Below, in pieces: positions 11,101 through 21,921 of a stretch of 64,000 nt of DNA; the stretch's first letter is position 1, and every line of letters begins with the position of its first letter. Location: assembly GCA_037576195.1 (NCBI GenBank), contig CM075101.1, forward strand, positions 12,834,001-12,898,000. Direction: 5' to 3'. The notes under the pieces were generated by a model. It saw only the letters and a list, made by a program, of their open reading frames with translations. It was not told where the DNA came from and did not search any database. The translations under genes and the position numbers were made by a program. The stretch comes from Phytoseiulus persimilis. Its lineage: Eukaryota > Arthropoda > Arachnida > Mesostigmata > Phytoseiidae.

Positions 11101-14100
11101 GTGACGGCCTCAGTGGATTCAGCGTTCCAAAGGGTGTTGTCGTTACGACTGAAGCTTTCCGCCGCTTCCTGCAATCGCCTGCAATGTATTCAATGAAGAA
11201 GGACTTGAGCAGGGTCCTCGAGGCGACTTCTGTAGAAGAGGTCAAAGAGATCTGCGATCAGTGCATTGGCAACGTCAAGAAAGAGCCCGTGCCGAAGTTG
11301 ATCTCCATAGACATCTTGCAAAATTTATACAACATTTTCCCCGGCCTATCCGAGAGACGCTTCGCTGTTCGTAGCTCGTGTTCAGGAGAAGACTCGGAAG
11401 ACATGTCAGCCGCGGGACAGATGGAAACATTCCTCGGTGTCAAGGGAGAGCAACAGGTGATCAACGTCATGCGTTATCGATGTTCAGCTGCGACGGGCAC
11501 ACAGATATGAGCATGCGACAGTTCATCGGTCATATTTCATCATTTCGTAGCGTCGGTATCCCGCAATAGATATCGACTGGCTGTTGAGCCCGAAGAGTCG
11601 CATGTCCGACGAGATGAGAACATGGTTTGGATTCCTCCCCAGATACTCCAATCGGTCCTCAGATGCTGGGCGTCCCAGTTCAGCCATGTGGCCATCGAAT
11701 ACAAAAAACGTTACGGACAAGAGCTCGTGAGCGACATGGCTGTCGTCATCATGGAAATGGTTCCAGCCGACAGTGCCGGCGTGATGTTCACTTGCGATCC
11801 TCTCACAGGAGATCCGTCAACCATATACATCACCTCAAACTTCGGTCTCGGGGAGGTGAGTGAAATGGAGACTATCGATTGGAGGCCGTCGATACTCAGG
11901 ACAACTCACGAGCAGCCTGCCTTACAGAGCGTGGTGTCGGCAATGGCTGATCCTGACACCATTCGAATGAGCCGGGACATAAACGGGAACCTCGCTGTCG
12001 AAGAAGTGACTGTGGGCAAGAAAGACGTTAAGATTGTCATGGCTGAAGGTGAGTTCGGGAACTCGGCGATGGAAGGCTGTGCCCAAGGAGACTCTGACCC
12101 TTTTTTTTTCAGCTGGCGGGGGCACTCGAGCAGAGAATGTTACCGACAGTAACGCGTCATCTCTGAGCGCGACTCAGGCTGAGCTGCTGGCAAAGGTAGG
12201 CGCAAATATCGAGAGGTCCTACGGAGACTGGCGGGACGTAGAATGGGCTTTTGCGGGAGACACTCTGTACATTCTACAAGCCAGACCCGTTACGTTCATG
12301 GATAAAGCATCGGACCTCGAGATCGCGACGGACTTCGAGGTTCCGGCGAGAGCAGAATCATGCGGGTACTCGAGAGCGAACTTGGGGTGAGTTGTGCATA
12401 GGACTGCTGACATGTAGTCACCCGAGGGCATCAGCATCATCCGAAGATTCCGACAGAGCATGACAGAGATTACCAAAACTTCAGTGAAGTGTTGAATGGC
12501 GCCATCTCCCCCTTGTCGATCAAGATGTTTAACAGGGTCCTGTCGATTGCAACGGAGGTAAATGGAACGACGCTGTAACGCAGATCGGCGCACAAACTCT
12601 TGATTCTATTCTTCTCCGTGTGATCTTCTGAGTATATCTCGTGGATCGTTTCAGAGAGGTAAAGGAGAACTCGCTCGATTGAGACGATGTAACGTCACGC
12701 CGTATTGCGATTCGCTGCTCAAATTAGCTCGCCATCAATACTTCTTCGACCTATCTGAGGTCAGTTCTCTCACCAACTCTAATGACGACCCCTTACACAT
12801 TGAAAAGTTCTCGCACGTCGCCTGGTCTCCCTCGAGCTGAATCCACCCAATTCTGCTCCAGGCTCTCCGCATGTTGATCCCGGATCCAACGAACAAAGGT
12901 CAAGTGGAGGCTTTGATGCTGAATTTCTGTGGTCGCGTCGTAGACGATGACGAGCTGTACGAAGAAATGGGAGACACAACCGACAAGCGTCCTCACATAC
13001 CTTGGTGGGCGAGGACAAAAGAGCAGTTGAAGGTGAGGAGAGGCGGTCGGAGAGTCATATTTTTCCTCCTGTTGACTCGGAGGAGCGAATTAGCGAAAAC
13101 CTACATTTCTTCCCTTCGTGTGCAGATGAAGTACTTCGCGAAGCAGGGATTCCTCTTCAATCGATATCTACTGAGAAGAAAAGTAAAATATCCCAAGAAT
13201 GAGATGACCGCGCAGCAATTATTCGACGGTTTTATCAAGGCCAACAATCTCACTACCGACCACTGTGCTCGAACTCACATGGACTCCTCCAACGGTTCCT
13301 CTCTCTGGACAAGCCGCATCGTTGAATACTTGCGAGAAGTGACAGATGGTGAGACTGGTTCTCTAATCTGAGATGAGACAGGCTAAGGTTCTCCCGCTAT
13401 GCTTGTGATCAGCAAAGCTGCTGATGATAAACACAAAATTTGGTGCATTCGAAAGTTCGATTGCAGAGTCTTTGGAGAAAATATATGGGGAGATGTCCAG
13501 GCTACTCGCTTCGGCGGATGACGTTATCAGCTGCGAAGTCCCGAAGAAATTGGAGGTAGGGATCGCAAGAAAGCAGAGCCGCGGTTCCGCTACGGAGCCG
13601 CGGTACCCGCGGGTACACGTCACTCTGGGATCGCCGCCCGATGGTCTGCAAACCCTTCTCTAACTCCATCATCCATGAAGCGATTACAAAAACTTCTCTT
13701 CAATCGTTCATGGAATCGCTCGTGCCCATGGCAAGGCACGGGAATGCGCGCTTGATTTTTCTTCCGAACGGTGCGCATGGTCTCATTGACTGGCCGGAGG
13801 ATTATGGAATCAGCACGCTCAACTTATTAAGTTTGAGTCAAACGAAGAATGTTGCCTCAAGTTCTCGGTGGCCTCGCTATGTTGGGGGAACACCGAGCCG
13901 TATTTCAGTAGTTAGAGCTCCGATGGCGGGCTCGATTGTCGTCCGCGAAAAATCGGAACTCTGAGACATGGATTGGATGTCTTGAATCATTCTCTTCTTT
14001 CTGTTCGCCTTCGGACTTGAAGCAAATCTATCCCCTAAGATCTCAGCTCGATCTCTTTGTAGTCGGAGGTTTCGCGAACGACGAACATCTCGTCTACGTA

Positions 14101-16043
14101 GAGTCGACTGCCTCAGTCGTGTGCGGTTTTTGCCGATGGCAAAGTTTAACAAGCTGAAATCCCGTTCTGACTGGACTGAGGTCGGTGGAACTGTTATGAG
14201 GACACCGGCCGCTGTTATAAGGCCCCGGGGTCCGCCATTCCTATACGAGTTGAGCTCCCTGGTCAAGCTCGAGGGGCGCCTCTCTCCTACAAGCGTTCCA
14301 CCTTGCTTGTCGATCTCAGCTCTTGGAGAGAGCGTCCATTGGTCAAGGTGAAATCATTTATGTAGATGTTGTAACACCTCGGGTAACCGTGAAAAAGGGA
14401 GAAATGTTTCGCAATCGGCAGTTTTTTTTTTGCAATCCCTCATTGGAGGCAGGTTCGCATCGAACCTTTGCGAACCATGAGATCTCGCGAATGAAGAGAG
14501 GAAATCAGGGAAAGTCAGACATCTTGAACTTCGTCAAATGTTAATGGTTGCTCCGCCGATGCAGAACCTCGCTAATCTGATTAGCTCGGAGATCGGTCGA
14601 GAGAAGTTCTTGGAGTGCTCGGTCGAAGAAGCGAGCACGGTGCTTGACGACGTGGATCGTTACCCAGACTCAGCAGCAGAGTTTCGTCGGTGCCTCAAGG
14701 AGTTCGGGCACCGTGGGTACAATGAATTCGACATTTATCGGAAGCCCTGGGACATGGACGCGAACCCCTTGATAGCGACCCTGCAGACCATGATGCGAAC
14801 TCAGTTGGATGGCACTCCGAAGCCCCATGAAAGCGTCTTCGAATCTATACGGGCAATGCATTGCAGACTCACGCCGTGGCAGAAGTGAGTGATTACGGCC
14901 ACTTTCGTCCGAATCAGATATTCGAGCAAACTTTGGAATTATGAGAGATGCGTGAACGAAAGTTTCTGCAAGCCAGAGAATGCTCACGAATCCGATTCAA
15001 TCGCAGGTTGCGCTTAGCTACGATCGTGCATTTCTCGAGGAAGGCGATCGGAGTCCGAGAAAACACAAAGTCTCTTTGGATTTGGAGCCAGAATGTCACA
15101 CGGAAATGGGCTTGGGCTCTAGCTAAGAAAATGAAGCAAGAGGGTCGGTTGCCCGATGAAGAACTCCTCTTCTTTTGTACCCCTGCAGAATTAGACGACT
15201 TGTTACGGAACAGAAACCCCGCAGTAATTTCGAGGTTGGTTCAATCAGGAGCGCCGTTGGCCCTGGATTAGCTTCGTCCACGCTGATCGCGAATTCGATT
15301 TTCCAGGGCTTTCGACCGCATGAAACTGTTTCCTGAGCTGGCCAGCCAGGAGTTCCGCGAATATTTCCGCGGCATCCCCCGACCGGTAAGATCTCTTCAC
15401 GGTTCTTCAAGACTCCGCTCCAACACTGATCCATTCGAGAAGTCGGACTTTCAGCTCCTGACGCTATGCCATCCGTGGAATCTTTGCCGCAACGTTTTTT
15501 TTCAGGCCCCTGAGCCGCTGCCCGTTTTCGAAAACGGTGTGGTGCAGATGAAGGGGTTCCCGATAAGCAAAGGGAGGATCCAAGCGAAAGCTCGGGTTAT
15601 CAACAAGCTCGAGGAGGCAGTTCAAATCCAGGTTAGATCGATGGAAGTCACGGTGTTTGAAAACCTTCCCTCCGGCTTACTGAGTCGAGAAAGTCAATCG
15701 ATGGCGCGACTAAGTGTTCTTCGAAGGAGTATCGATTCACATCCGCTGATCATCAGGTGATGGGAGTTGTAACGTGTATCCCGCTTCACAGAAAGGAGAA
15801 ATACTTGTGACGAATGCCACCGACATCGGTTGGTCTCCCTACTTCCCGATGCTCGGCGGAGTGGTCACGGAGCTCGGCGGGTTGATGTCGCACGGAGCCG
15901 TAGTTGCTCGAGAATATGGTTTACCTTGCGTAGTCGGACTGCTCGGAGCGACGAAAATCTTCCGTTCAGGAGACGTAGTGCTCCTTGATGGTTCTCAAGG
16001 TCTCTTGGTTCGAATCGAGGAGACAACGCAGGCTCAAGCCTAA
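8104..16043 (+). CDS. Rifampicin-phosphotransferase-like dikinase (often annotated PEP synthase), copy A
   Basis: Dikinase family: ATP phosphorylates a catalytic His, which passes phosphate to a substrate unknown here. Twenty-three exons: 8104-8209, 8313-8488, 9008-9199, 9322-9392, 9475-9519, 9828-9950, 10052-10440, 10604-10754, 10826-10881, 10981-11456, 11643-11855, 11928-12048, 12113-12386, 12485-12557, 12655-12759, 12862-13032, 13126-13348, 13467-13555, 14565-14884, 15007-15234, 15307-15385, 15506-15631, 15792-16043; 1352 aa, no stop. Residues 12-27 are hydrophobic (possible membrane anchor). Residues 35-436 are specific to the animal form. ATP-grasp domain about 437-797, with TGGKGSSL (460-467), RFAVRSSCSGEDSED (563-577, Arg567) and LYILQARPVTF. 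The middle domain has FGHRGYNEFDIY. The C-terminal His domain has GGLMSHGAVVAREYGLP, His1303. There is no PEP-synthase TIM barrel after it. The start aligns with copies B and C. Intron 12 (12049-12112) is absent from B and C. Confidence 0.9.
9568..9762. repeat. Hairpin (MITE-like) repeat in intron 5 of copy A
   Basis: The left arm, near 9569-9606 (ATTTTCCGTTATAACGGA, then GAATTTCCTTCAT), matches the reverse complement of the right arm near 9719-9760 (ATGAAGGAAATACATTTTCC, then TAACGGAAAAT). The arms are about 40 bp with small gaps. It lies wholly inside the intron between exons 5 and 6. The same intron of copies B and C carries an unrelated hairpin repeat. Confidence 0.6.
13556..14564 (+). 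other. Expanded intron 18 of copy A
   Basis: This intron is 1009 bp, against 122 bp at the same position in copies B and C. The extra 0.9 kb holds no recognisable gene. It contains a perfect 14-bp palindrome GTACCCGCGGGTAC near 13604-13617 and a run of nine or ten T near 14430. It could be an old insertion, but I found no clear terminal repeats. Confidence 0.6.
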
Positions 16044-16075
16044 TCTTGAATGCAGTGATCTAAAAATACTTCCAG

Positions 16076-16081
16076 AATAAA
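16076..16081 (+). terminator. Poly(A) signal of copy A
   Basis: AATAAA lies 33 bases after the stop codon of copy A. A very short 3' untranslated region is implied. Confidence 0.6.
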
Positions 16082-16652
16082 ATGTCGTTCATCTCACTGA
16101 ACTGCTGTTTTTTAAAGCCTCCGAGAGAAGCGCGTTGTTACCGATTTCACAGAGGAACTTCTCAAGTCCGATGAGACACTTTCTGCTAATTGAGCGTCCC
16201 GAACAGCCACTGCTCTTCGATACGGAAACCTCGATCAATCGACGTTGGACTCCAGAGTCTCTGGGAGGGATAGATAAGCGAAGTTTTGCGTGTTTCGCTC
16301 AATTGGAAAATCTTCCGTGGTCGGGGAATTTCCTGAACGTGGGCCAACATGCTTTCCATGGAAACGTCGGTAACGTTTAGCATGAATTCTGAAAATCCTG
16401 CGCCCAGCTGGATGGTTCGTGAGCTCAAGTCACACGCGGAATATTCGACTTTATTTCTCTGCGAACGACCACAACCTTAGGTGGAAGGACGGAGGGGCGG
16501 GACGCCCCGGGCACCGCCACCCCTGCCTCTGCGGGGCGCAATTTTCGTCTTCTGAGTATCCTGAGAAACTTCGGTGGAATCATTGATAGGATATACTTAT
16601 TCAGTTTAGAGACGTATCCGCCGCAGGGCCAATTTACAGTTGTGGTCAATGA

Positions 16653-17465
16653 AATAGAGCCACCTTCAGAGGTTGGAGCTTTTTTTTAACCATCCATTAC
16701 TCTCCTGAAAATGACCCGAATTTCGATAATGAAGAGAGAGCCTCGTGTGAGGAAGAGAGAGCTTCCCGAAGCGGACAGCGTTTTTGAGAAAAAAAATGCC
16801 GTCATTTTGAGAGGTCGTTTCCAATGTCCGGTGAGTCGGGACGACGGTGGCTGCGCGAACCCATATGGTAGCACAAGAATAGAGCCCCCGATTTTTCTTC
16901 GATTTTTCCAAATCGGACGACTAGGTCGAGAGCTACGGGTATTTCTACCTGGGTCGGTCAAAAAAATAGAGCCACCCCGACTTCCTGCCTTCAACATGCG
17001 AGCTTGGAACTGATGTAGTTCATGGGTAATAAAGTCTCTACACTACACCAGCGCTTTAAAACATCGGCTTGAGACTTCCTGACAACTCGTCCAACGCCGC
17101 GAGGTGCTTCCCATGATCCACATCACTTCAAAGCTCGGATGTCGGCGGAAGACCAGACTTACGCCCTTGGCGCGTTCCGTGTGGGTTACACATCCTACAC
17201 ATCCGTGGCTCTCGACTCAGGGGTCCGATTTCGAGAACTATAGAAACAATCGGAAGCTCTGTCCCTGTGCTACAATATGATCTACGTATGGGTGCGCGCA
17301 GCCACCGTCGTTCCGACTTGTCGGACTTCGGTCAAAGTCAGGGCAAAGGCGAACTCCGGAGTCGATTTTCCCCGCTATGATGGGAATCTTTCTGGAAAAA
17401 GCTGTCCACATCGAGGCTCTCTCCTCCTTCTACGAGATGCTTTTCTCATCGACTTTCGGGACAGC
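16653..17465. repeat. Inverted pair of a dispersed repeat of about 190 bp
   Basis: Sequence 17276-17465 matches the reverse complement of about 16690-16880. The best part, around CGCGCAGCCACCGTCGT, is close to 85-90% identical over about 48 bp; the rest is looser, with CAAAAACGCTGTCC against GAAAAAGCTGTCC. Within the left copy the motif AATAGAGCC[AC]CC occurs three times (near 16653, 16878 and 16966). Function and family unknown. Confidence 0.5.
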
Positions 17466-18355
17466 GCGGGGTTGTGTTTCGTGGGGATGTCCTTCGATCG
17501 GTTAGGTGCTTCAAGATACTGACGGCTGTCCTAGAACATGCGAGTCTTCACCCAGAGCCAATCTCCGCTAAATCACGTTGGCAACGCAGATTCCGACCAG
17601 GGTTTAAATACGATAAATCTTCTTTGTCTCGGGAGTGCGCCGTTCTTAGCTTTCGAGCTGTCCCAGGGGCCAAGGATGCTCAGTACGCGTTTGTCTCCCA
17701 GATATTGCAGGGATGGCGACCTCCTCCCGAGCTTGTCTCGTTGACTCCGACTGAGTGTTGCTCGTCTACTCGAAACTTGTCCAACCGAACTTGGCCGCGT
17801 TTCAATCCGGGCAAGCGCCACAATGATCAGCAAACTTTCGATCCATACAGGCTTCGAATTTTATGTGCTTCTCGAGCTTTTGCTCGCTGCGTTCGCTCTC
17901 CGATTCGAGAGTGTAGTGCGCGCGCAGAAGTATTGCCTGTTCCTCATTCGGGGTCCGCGCGCAGGAGAGATCGCTAACTCTCAAAGCACGAGAGCGGGCG
18001 AGAGGTTCATCGCTCAGGGCCTGAGGAGTACGGTTCGGCCCGCCGCCCGAATGGTGGCTGCTTGCCCGAGAGCCTGGCCGTTCACCAGAGATGGCTTCGA
18101 GCTTTGCAGGCGGCCGAGCAGAGCAGGACTGGGAGCCGAATCTGTGCCTGTAGTCTGAGCGCCAGGCTCTCTTTGCTCTGCCCTCTATAGACCCCGAGGA
18201 GGCCTGCGTCGTTCCTGACTAAGCGATCGTGTTCGGCTCAGGTGTTTCTGAGAGAGCTTCGCGCTAAACCAGATTTGCTTTGACTCTTTTGTTACCGTTC
18301 CTCCGTCGTAACTATTGTTTCGTTGAGTGGAGGTAACTACAGTGCGGGAATCACG
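17466..18355. other. Region upstream of the 14-3-3 gene
   Basis: Open frames here (for example 17474-17977, +) have no domain and read like chance. The part nearest the 14-3-3 start is GC-rich and probably contains its promoter and 5' untranslated sequence, but no TATA box or initiator stands out. Confidence 0.3.
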
Positions 18356-19987
18356 ATGGCTGATCGCGAAAAACTCGTGCAACTCGCCAAATTGGCTGAA
18401 CACGCCGAAAGGTGAGGGGTGGCAGAACCCATGGTCTTGACCGAGACCAAAGTGCGAATGCGGAGGGAGGCGGCCGAGGAATCCGACGCGCTCCACGGAT
18501 CTGTGGATCCTGGTTCCTCCAGTAGGTAGAACTCTATAGTTCACGAGACAGTGGTCCGACGTGTTCTAATGAAATCTAGAAGCATCACTCATCGCTTTAG
18601 CTGTTTCAACAATCGAGTCTTTCGGTCGAGCAGTGTAAGCAACTTGCTTGTTCCGTGATGTAATAGCACTCCCTTCAGAAGAAGACGTACCAGCTCGGCT
18701 CTTGCCGGCCAGAAACAACGAACGAGCTCTTCTCTGAATGCCAACGCATGTTCTTCCACTCGACTTGAGCGTACCAGGGCGCAGCCGCCCCAATGAGTCA
18801 TTCTGTCGTCAGAACAATTGGTTAACAAGTTAGGCCGTTAGCCTTCACTACCCCCGTGATTTCTCGTTGTTATTCTCCCTGGAACACATTGGTGGGAGCT
18901 GGCTGGTGAGAGTGATCGGAGATGAGGAGCATGTTCGTGGCTTTGCACCTGGCGTAGTGTCACTCGGTCTCCCACCTAGGGCAGATTCCCAGGTACTTTG
19001 CTTCAAAATGGATGAAGCTGAATGCTAACGCGCTTTAACCACTTATGCCAGGTATGATGATATGGCCAACGCCATGAAGGAGCTGACCGAGGGGAGCGGC
19101 ACGGAACTGACCAACGAAGAGAGGAATCTCCTCTCTGTAGCCTATAAGAACGTTGTCGGAGCACGTAGGTCGGCGTGGAGGGTTATCTCCTCCATCGAAT
19201 CCAAGACTTCGCAGGCCAATCAACAGCAAATTGCAAACGAGTACAAACTGAAGGTCGAACAAGAACTTAAGGATATCTGTAATCAGGTCAGTTCGACTCA
19301 GAATCGAAATGAGGTCCATTCCAACGAGCCGAAGTCACTGCAGAGCTCTACGCAAGATCCAGAGTCGAGGAAATCCATGACAAACGAGAACTTCTTCAAT
19401 TGTGATGTGTAAGGAGAATAGGATAATCAAGCTCAGCCTCAAAACTACCTCCGTTTCAGGTTCTCTCTCTACTGGATGGGTTTTTGATCCCGAAATCGAC
19501 GTCAGCCGAATCCAAAGTGTTCTACTTGAAAATGAAGGGTGACTACTTCCGCTATCTAAGCGAAGTTGCTCAACCAGCCGCCCGCGACGAAGTTGTGAAC
19601 AACTCTCAAACAGCATACCAGGAAGCCTTCGAAATGGCTAAGAGTAAGATGCAGCCAACGCACCCAATAAGGTAAGTCGAAATTCGGCTTGAATTCTATC
19701 GAACTCATGCTTTTGGCACACTCTCGCTGCTACGAGCTCATCGTTTCCGATCACTCCGCAGGTTGGGCTTGGCGTTGAATTTCTCTGTATTCTACTATGA
19801 AATCCTGAATGCACCGGACAGAGCTTGTCACCTCGCGAAGCAAGCCTTCGACGACGCGATTGCCGAGCTCGATACGCTGAACGAGGAATCGTACAAGGAC
19901 AGCACCCTGATTATGCAGCTCTTGCGAGACAACCTCACCCTCTGGACGTCCGATACTCAACAAGAGGAAGAGGCACCCGCACAGTAA
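18356..19987 (+). CDS. 14-3-3 protein (zeta/beta-like), complete
   Basis: Dimeric adaptor that binds phosphoserine and phosphothreonine motifs in signalling proteins, mainly cytosolic. Exons 18356-18411, 19052-19286, 19460-19671 and 19762-19987 give 242 aa. Family landmarks in order: [20 protein letters not shown] (N-terminal dimer helix), [51 protein letters not shown] (phosphopeptide pocket Lys/Arg/Tyr), [14 protein letters not shown] and [16 protein letters not shown]. The tail is acidic ([10 protein letters not shown]). Length is normal for the family (about 245). The junction phases fit. Intron 1 (640 bp) splits the coding sequence after codon 18. No defect seen. Confidence 0.97.
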
Positions 19988-20584
19988 ACGTCGAAAGGCT
20001 TCCAAGCTGGCCCTCGCCTCTTTCCGCGATTCGATCAGACAGCTCAAATCGACCAACAAAATGCGTGTGATCCGATCTCTTCGAGGAGCCAATCAAACAC
20101 ATATACACTCACTTTCTCACCCACCCACTCACTCACAAGTCAGGGCTCTGTGATAACCGGCTGACTTTTTCGAAACAAGTTTGGAATGACCATTGAGATC
20201 CTTCGTCGGTTCCTAAAGTAGGCCGGAGTGGAGGCCAGTACGATTTTCCCCAAATCTCCGAACAAATCACCGTTTCCATCGAACCGATCACCGCGACGAG
20301 TGTGGGACGAATCGAAAGGAAGGACTGAAGATTGCATGGAGAATTCGGCTTTACTATGTAGAAGAAGAAATGCACGAAGACATCAGTATGGTATTAAATC
20401 CAGAATATCTGTCCGATTCGTCGTCTATTGACATGAACACTTTTCATGGCCGCTCCATGAATAGATTTTTAGAGAGGAATTCGAAGAAAATCGTTCACTT
20501 TCAATCCAACTTCGTGGTTTGCCCAGCAAAACTGCCATGATCTGCATCTTGGATCAATGAATACAAAGCTCCGTTCATTGAGAT

Positions 20585-20590
20585 AATAAA
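20585..20590 (+). terminator. Likely poly(A) signal of the 14-3-3 gene
   Basis: AATAAA inside an AT-rich stretch about 600 bases after the stop codon. It would give a 3' untranslated region of about 0.6 kb; no closer AATAAA was seen. Confidence 0.4.
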
Positions 20591-21051
20591 TATAATATAT
20601 CAATTTCCGAAACCCTTCACGAAAACTCGCTATAGACTCTTTCATCGCTTCCGGCTGAGTTTCAGGGAGTCATGGCGACAACGGCGCCGGTATCAGTGAC
20701 ACTACAAGAGGCACCGAAGTACGGAATCAGCTCTTCCTGATTTGAGGAGAATGGCTGGAATTCAATGTGAATGTTGATAAACGGAAGGGCTCTTCTCGAT
20801 CAACTCGATCACAGGAATGGAATGAATGAGGGCTATTCAGGGCTCCCGCAAATGGGCTGAGTTCATGTGATTTGCGACGGAACACAGGAGGAAATTCAAT
20901 CCCGGATTCGACTGCGGAATCAGACGGTTTTATTCTACTAAGAGGAAAGTTTCCATATATTATGCGCTGCGAGTGAGATGAACATGAAAACGGTGTTTTC
21001 TGAGATGATACGTCATCGACCCATGCTCAATCCCTCAACGGAAGATAGCCT

Positions 21052-21921
21052 CTACGGTGAAGAGCGCGACGGCATTCCAGTGGAATATATTATTTTGTAG
21101 CCTGGGGCCAGCTGCGAACGGGCGACTTTCTCCAACTGAAAGGAAGGCGCGTCGTTTGTGATCAGGGTGCAGTCGAGGTGCGGATAGAGATTATCCGACG
21201 GCATCTGAATTTCCTCCAGTGCGAATTGTGGCTTCCCCGTCCGACCACTGGAGTCAGCTCTTCCATCATGAGGCGGGCGTCTTGTTTTGTTGACTACGTA
21301 AGCGGCGCTCCTGGAAGATTTTTTCGGATGTTAATAGTTGAAACATTCCGTGCAACTCATCGTGAAACGGGAGAAGAACTCGAGCAGCGGCGATGAATGG
21401 CGGAAAATATCATGTGGGCTTTCCTGAAGATGATTCTCACCTCAAACACGAGTGCCACATCGAGCGAATGCACGCTCGGGCTGCGTAGATGACGGAGATC
21501 ACCACGATAAGCGCAACAACTGCGACCGCGACGTGAGGCCAGTATATGATCGGATTCCCTTCTTCCGGGAACGCACGCGGCTGCGGTGCTTGAGTTACCG
21601 GTGGCCCCGGTGGTGCATGCGTCGCATTGTGTATTCGGAAGCCGATTTTCACAGAGAAACCGCTTGCAGGGTTCGGTAATACCAGAGCTGACACAACGAG
21701 GAGCAAGATGAGCATGATGGCGCCTGAAACGATACTCACGATGAAGATTCTCGTGTTCAATTTACGAGACTTCCTACGCTATCGAGAATACCCAGATCTA
21801 CACAAGGATCTCTGAAACACGAACTTACCCGGGGAGTATTCGAACCGGCACTAAGAGAACGTGGCTCTTTGGAGCTCTTTCTAGACCCACAATGCGTCGT
21901 TCCCAATGGAAGCTAGATGAC
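21052..21921 (-). CDS. Small two-span membrane protein, last three exons
   Basis: Three minus-strand exons join in frame: 21921-21829, 21778-21441 and 21310-21052. The introns are 50 and 130 bp with GT/AG borders. Together they encode about 229 aa. A basic segment (TPRRRKSRKLNTR) precedes a first hydrophobic span (SIVSGAIMLILLLVVSALVL). A Pro-rich loop (THAPPGPPVTQAPQP) leads to a second span (HVAVAVVALIVVISVIYAA), and the polar tail includes LEEIQMPSDNLYPHLD. The frame stays open across both splice joins, which supports a real gene. No ATG lies in the first exon seen, so the start is in an upstream exon; an ATG at 22124 is one candidate but does not join convincingly. I do not recognise the family. 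Confidence 0.55.

Noticed and set aside
17474-17977. 167-codon plus-strand frame before the 14-3-3 gene
   Set aside because: Arg/Ser-rich random composition, no homology recognised, overlaps the probable promoter region.
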